Origin: Moniliophthora roreri | Lineage: Eukaryota; Basidiomycota; Agaricomycetes; Agaricales; Marasmiaceae | Assembly: GCA_001466705.2 (NCBI GenBank) | Contig: LATX02000032.1 | Location: 1 to 46,529 of the forward strand | Length of the DNA stretch: 46,529 nt | Direction: 5' to 3' | Shown: piece after piece, positions 43,190 to 46,529 of the stretch | Layout: the number at the start of each line of letters is the position of its first letter | Position numbering within the stretch: position 1 is the first letter of the stretch | Position numbers and translations under genes: made by a program | The notes under the pieces: model-generated | What the model was told of the DNA's origin: nothing | The model's input: only the letters and a program-made list of their open reading frames with translations | Database searches by the model: none

Positions 43190-44211
43190 ATTGAACGTGA
43201 AAAGTGCATGATTTCACATCTAGCCCAAAATTGGGCACATCAGCAGGAGTGAATTTGCAAGAGAAGAAAGAAATGGGATGCAGGTTTCCCTCTTCATCAG
43301 GCTGTTGGATGATTCCTGATAGTGTGAAATCCAAGCTGTCTGTCGATACGTAGCACAGAGTATAGGGGTCAAAGTGTCAAAGTACTGGGGCTGATGTGAA
43401 TCGGTGTTTGAGCTCTTTAAAGCTTTCTTGACATGTGTCTGAGAAGTCAAAGGGGGTTGACTTTCTTGTTAGTGTTGTTAGATGGAGCATTAGGCAGGAG
43501 TAATCACAGATGAAGCATCAATAGAAGTTAGTGAACCCCAAAAATGACTGTAGCTCCTTAAGTCGCCATGGTTCTGGCCAGGAAAGGATGGTATCGAGTT
43601 TCTTGGGGTTCATTTTGATGCTCTCAGTGCCAACAACGTATCCCAGATACTCTACTTCGGACTTGTCGAACTCACATTTCTTAGTGTTTGCACAGAGGTT
43701 GGAGTTACAGAGTCGTTCTAGTATGAGTTGGACATGGAGATCGTGTTTCTCCTGGGTCTTGGAGAATATGAGGATATCGTCGAGGTGAATAACACACACA
43801 ACACCTAGGATGTCCCTGAGAACATCTTGAATGAAGGACTGCCAGGCTGTGGGTGCATTGGTGAGACTGTAAGAGATGATCAGGTGTTCAAATAGTCCCA
43901 GGTGCATTCGGAAAGTGGTCTTCCATTCATTGCCTTCTCTAATGCATAGGTGGCTGTATGTGCTTTTCAGGTCAATTACGGTGAAAACCTTGCAACCTTG
44001 GATGGAGTTGAGGAGATCGTCGACTAAGGGGAAAGGGAATCAATTTTTCTTGGTAATAGAATTGAGGCCTCTAAAATTGATGCAGAGATGTATTTCACCA
44101 GTCTTTTTGTGTGTGAATAGCACTGGAGTGCCAGCAGATGAAGTGGAAGGTCTGATATGCTCTCATCTGAGGTTCAAGTGGATGTATTCTGCTACTGCCT
44201 CTTTTTCCTGA
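43190..44211 (-). pseudogene. Reverse transcriptase and RNase H start, broken
   Basis: The best open piece is 43518-43907: SLTNAPTAWQSFIQDVLRDI (the LTNAP motif), then VCVIHLDDILIFSKTQEKHD with the catalytic LDD box, KKCEFDKSEVEYLGYVV and LQSFLGFTNFY. Upstream in the same sense are the motifs [20 protein letters not shown] and FTVIDLKSTYSHL, interrupted by a TGA at 44040-44042. Another TGA (44163-44165) separates this from the preceding linker. After 43518 the frame changes and reads into the RNase H start. It is not functional. Confidence 0.8.
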
Positions 44212-44935
44212 GGAGTGAGCTTGTACATCAGCCCAAACAGCAGTGTGGTACCTTCTTCTAATTTGATATTGATATTATAGGGCTGATGTTCTGGTAGTTT
44301 TTCAAACTCTTGAGGATTAAAGACAGTATTTGTGAAGTGCATGTATTTTTTCAGAATGTAATTGGTATAGTTGTCCTTGGGAGCTGAATTGGAAGGTTTT
44401 GGTGGAGATATCGGAGGGACTGTGCCTTCAGGTCCAGAATTGGTCAAGAAGGAATTGATATAGGTCGGGGTAGCGTTGTCGAAGAATCGGAGTAATTGTA
44501 CCGAGTTTGGATCATTTCTAGTGATGTGTTTGAATTTCTGCTGGCTTATGATTCTGACATCAGGTGGAGAATTCAGAGGTAGAAGGAATTTAGTAGCTGC
44601 AGGGAACTTCTGTTGGACTGGTATACCAGTCATGTTCAATTGTGTGAGTGTTGATAGGAATGTGGTACTTGGACAAGATCGTGGCTGTGAGGAGCCAAGG
44701 TTGATTTTAGGAATCATGCTGGGAAACTTAGATGTGATCCAGGAATGAAGAGATGCATTGGAGAGACCAAGGCCTTCGACATGCAATGTTCTATAGGAGT
44801 CTGAGTTCGAGATATGCAGTGGACCAAAGCCCTTTGTGTATACCGTGATGGGTGCAGGCAGTCTGCAGCATTTGAAGGTAAGAGATGAATCTGCCCAGTC
44901 AATATCGGGGTTGTGATGTCATAGCCAATCCAGAC
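44163..44935 (-). pseudogene. Linker between protease and reverse transcriptase
   Basis: A long open piece (44163-44786, 207 codons) joins the protease end (HSEHISLAVVSVNYSIILGL, DWL near 44920) to the RT motifs. It contains GLGLSNASLHSWITSKFPSM and ends YKLTPQEKEAVAEYIHLNLR before a TGA. The K-L-T-P-x-E...YI motif is the usual lead-in to gypsy RT domains. Confidence 0.65.
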
Positions 44936-45020
44936 CTAAAATGATAGAATAGTTAACAGATACTACTGCAAGGGAAATATGTTCGGAGTGGGAAGAGATG
45001 GAGAGCTGAGTAGTGATGTC

Positions 45021-45347
45021 TTAGGTGATCAATTCAGACACAATCAGGCAGTCATCAATGGCCATGATGGGACTTGGGGTGCTTTTCTGCCTGTGAGAGA
45101 GCGAGTGTTGAAGAGAAAATTTGTCGGATATGCAGGAGTTTGTTGCGCCACAATCAACTAAAGTGTAGGTGGAAATGAGTTTATTACTAGGAAGGCATAG
45201 TCTGACAGAAATGATAAAATGTAGGGAGGTATTATGAATAGCATGAATGAATATGGGAGCTGTGGTGTTAACAAGAGTGTAGGTACTGTCATGGCAGCGG
45301 GTATAGGTAGCATTCAGCTTGCTGGAATGAGTCCTGATGTCCGCCAA
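45021..45347 (-). pseudogene. Retroelement aspartic protease
   Basis: A 108-codon frame contains ISTYTLVDCGATNSCISDKF. The D-C-G-A-T box takes the place of the D-(S/T)-G-A active site of retropepsins, and the flanking pattern is that of gypsy proteases. It is in a different frame from the zinc knuckle upstream and is no longer joined to the following segment. Confidence 0.75.
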
Positions 45348-45685
45348 ATGCTCTGGGACTGAGGAGCAATTGGCTAGGCTTTTCCTGAGGCAGAAGGCTT
45401 CTGCTTCTCCAGGTAAGCCTTCTTGGCCTTATTGGACATATTGGGGCATTGCCTGACTTGATGATTGGTTCCTCTGCAATACATGCAGAAGCCGCTCTGT
45501 CTATGGCGCTCTCATTCAGCTTTGGTAAGGGGTCTCCAGGGTTTTGAGACCTTAGTGGCATTGATTTCCATGGGTTCGCTGGCTGGAAGAGTGTCGAGTG
45601 AGGAGGAGGATGGAATGCTGTTGTTGTGCTTGGGTTCAAGGTTGGTCTTGGACCTTCCATTAGGCTTGTGGTCTTTTCTCTTTTC
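45340..45685 (-). pseudogene. Gag C-terminal part with zinc knuckle
   Basis: In the gag frame, beyond its TGA, the minus strand reads SGFCMYCRGTNHQVRQCPNM around 45430-45500. This is a CX2CX4HX4C knuckle that binds nucleic acid in retroviral-type gag proteins, followed by KKAYLEKQKPSASGKA. One more TGA lies between (near 45518). Confidence 0.75.
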
Positions 45686-46486
45686 TCAGTTGCATTCATG
45701 TAGTCTGTTGTTGATCTCAGTGATGAAATCACAGTATTCTTTAAACTTGACGGGTCGGGCAGCTTTTGGAATGAAGGTGACAGTGTCTTTGACAGACATC
45801 TTAAGGTGCCGATAAAGCATGTGTATTTTTGACGTGTCTGTGAGGTTGAGGTGAATGACCCACTCATTGAACCAGGCAATGTATTGGGCAGCAGATCCAG
45901 TTTGGTAGAGTTTGTCGAGTTTGTTCTGAGCAGTAGCAACTATGTTCGAATCCCCAAAGTGCTTCTTGAAACTCTCTGCAAACTTCTCGAAATCATCCAA
46001 CAACTCTCTATTATTCAGCTCTACTGAATTGTACCACTCTTTGAGTGTCCCTGATTCTAGGTACGTAGAAAAGTAGAGGCATTTGTTGTGATCAGAGACG
46101 AGGGAGCAGTAAGAAAGCTGGATGGCATTTCTGATGTCCTGGAGGAACTGGGTTATGGAGGAGGCCTTGCCGTCGAATGGTTTGGGTTCTTTGAATTTGG
46201 CAATGCCTTTCAGGCCTTCATCCGAGGTTTTAAGGCCAGAGAAATGGGCAGTGATGGCATTCATGGAGGCTCCTATTTGTGTGATAGTGTGATAGATGTT
46301 AAAGAGGTCAGTCCAGGTGACTGCTGGTGGTGTAGGATGTTTGGCACTGGGGGCCCAATCAGGAGGTACGAATTGGGAAGATGGGTTGCCATTGGTACCA
46401 TCATTGTTGGAGCTGGTGCCTCCACCATCAGTGTTCATGCCACCTTGGCCTAAGCCTTTGAACTGTCTGGGGACTATTTCTGACAT
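45686..46486 (-). pseudogene. Retroelement gag, 266-codon open part
   Basis: The frame begins with ATG at 46486 (MSEIVPRQFKGLGQGGMN) and has a Gly/Asn-rich start. The capsid-type core includes KFKEPKPFDGKASSITQFLQ, CLYFSTYLESGTLKEWYNSV, SFKKHFGDSN and a YIAWFNEWVIHLNLTD segment, as in Ty3/Gypsy gag proteins of Agaricomycetes. It ends at an in-frame TGA (45686-45688), after which the same frame continues to the zinc knuckle. Confidence 0.8.
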
Positions 46487-46529
46487 GATCGGTGCTAGTG
46501 TTGTGGGGAAATTGGAAATGGAAAAGTGT

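Larger units (their letters stand above)
43190..46486 (-). mobile_element. Decayed Ty3/Gypsy-type LTR retroelement
   Basis: On the minus strand the order is gag, zinc knuckle, aspartic protease, reverse transcriptase, start of RNase H, as in Ty3/Gypsy elements. Translation is interrupted by several TGA codons and frame changes. The RNase H reading (FKELKHRF..APVL, GIIQQPDEEGNLHPISFF) runs out at about 43190, so most of RNase H and all of integrase are missing. The 5' LTR would lie beyond the right end of the window. Confidence 0.85.

Noticed and set aside
45465..46453. Plus-strand frames of about 120 codons opposite gag.
   Set aside because: The minus strand carries clear gag, zinc-knuckle and protease motifs; the plus-strand frames are their shadows.

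Overview
This is nuclear DNA of a basidiomycete fungus, almost certainly an Agaricomycete. Genes are cut by many introns of about 45-65 nt with GT/AG ends. Several proteins belong to families I know only from mushroom-forming fungi and their relatives: a DUF6699 protein, a 7-TM receptor-like protein, a family carrying a VTHDD..W tail motif, and a family with an N-terminal DV(S/A)I(G/S)GN...DQYN motif. The species cannot be read from the sequence. All exon joins below were worked out by hand from splice signals, reading phase and agreement between paralogues.

Layout: (1) About 1-5530 is an AT-rich, repeat-derived block without convincing genes; it holds a foldback MITE, a tRNA-like segment and a palindromic AT patch. 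(2) About 5530-39600 is a more GC-balanced gene island. In order it carries: a truncated first copy of the DQYN family (6833); a pogo-type MITE (8644-8808); a small membrane protein (9486); a charged protein with a 78-residue internal tandem repeat (9903); an intact 7-exon 7-TM protein (12894); two tandem 9-exon genes for DUF1917/BLES03-like proteins of eIF4E-like fold with mitochondrial presequences (15266 and 16906); a minus-strand DQYN-family relic (18.8-19.1 kb); a single-pass membrane protein with a 709-nt intron (19403); a flavin-reductase-like protein (21964-22827, minus) head to head with a broken DQYN-family copy (22907); a tandemly duplicated divergent gene pair, called P and Q here (25.2-29.0 kb); a relic of the flavin-reductase tail next to the only intact DQYN-family copy (32748-35057); and on the minus strand a DUF6699 gene (36378-37814) and a VTHDD-type gene (38027-39600). 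(3) From about 39600 to the end is a second AT-rich block: a 1.1-kb direct repeat pair meeting at an ambiguous base N, then a decayed Ty3/Gypsy retroelement on the minus strand (gag, zinc knuckle, protease, RT, start of RNase H).

The main theme is local duplication and decay. The DQYN family occurs as four copies (one intact, one broken by stops and a frameshift, one cut after exon 1, one internal fragment). The flavin-reductase end was duplicated along with it. The P/Q pair was duplicated and one unit suffered an internal deletion. The mitochondrial DUF1917-like gene doubled, and both of its copies remain intact. The DUF6699 gene shows duplication of an exon together with its intron.

The most promising biology is (a) the DQYN family, whose N-terminus looks like a short beta-arch/amyloid-type signalling motif in front of a large unknown domain (inference), and (b) a tandem pair of mitochondrially targeted eIF4E-fold proteins.
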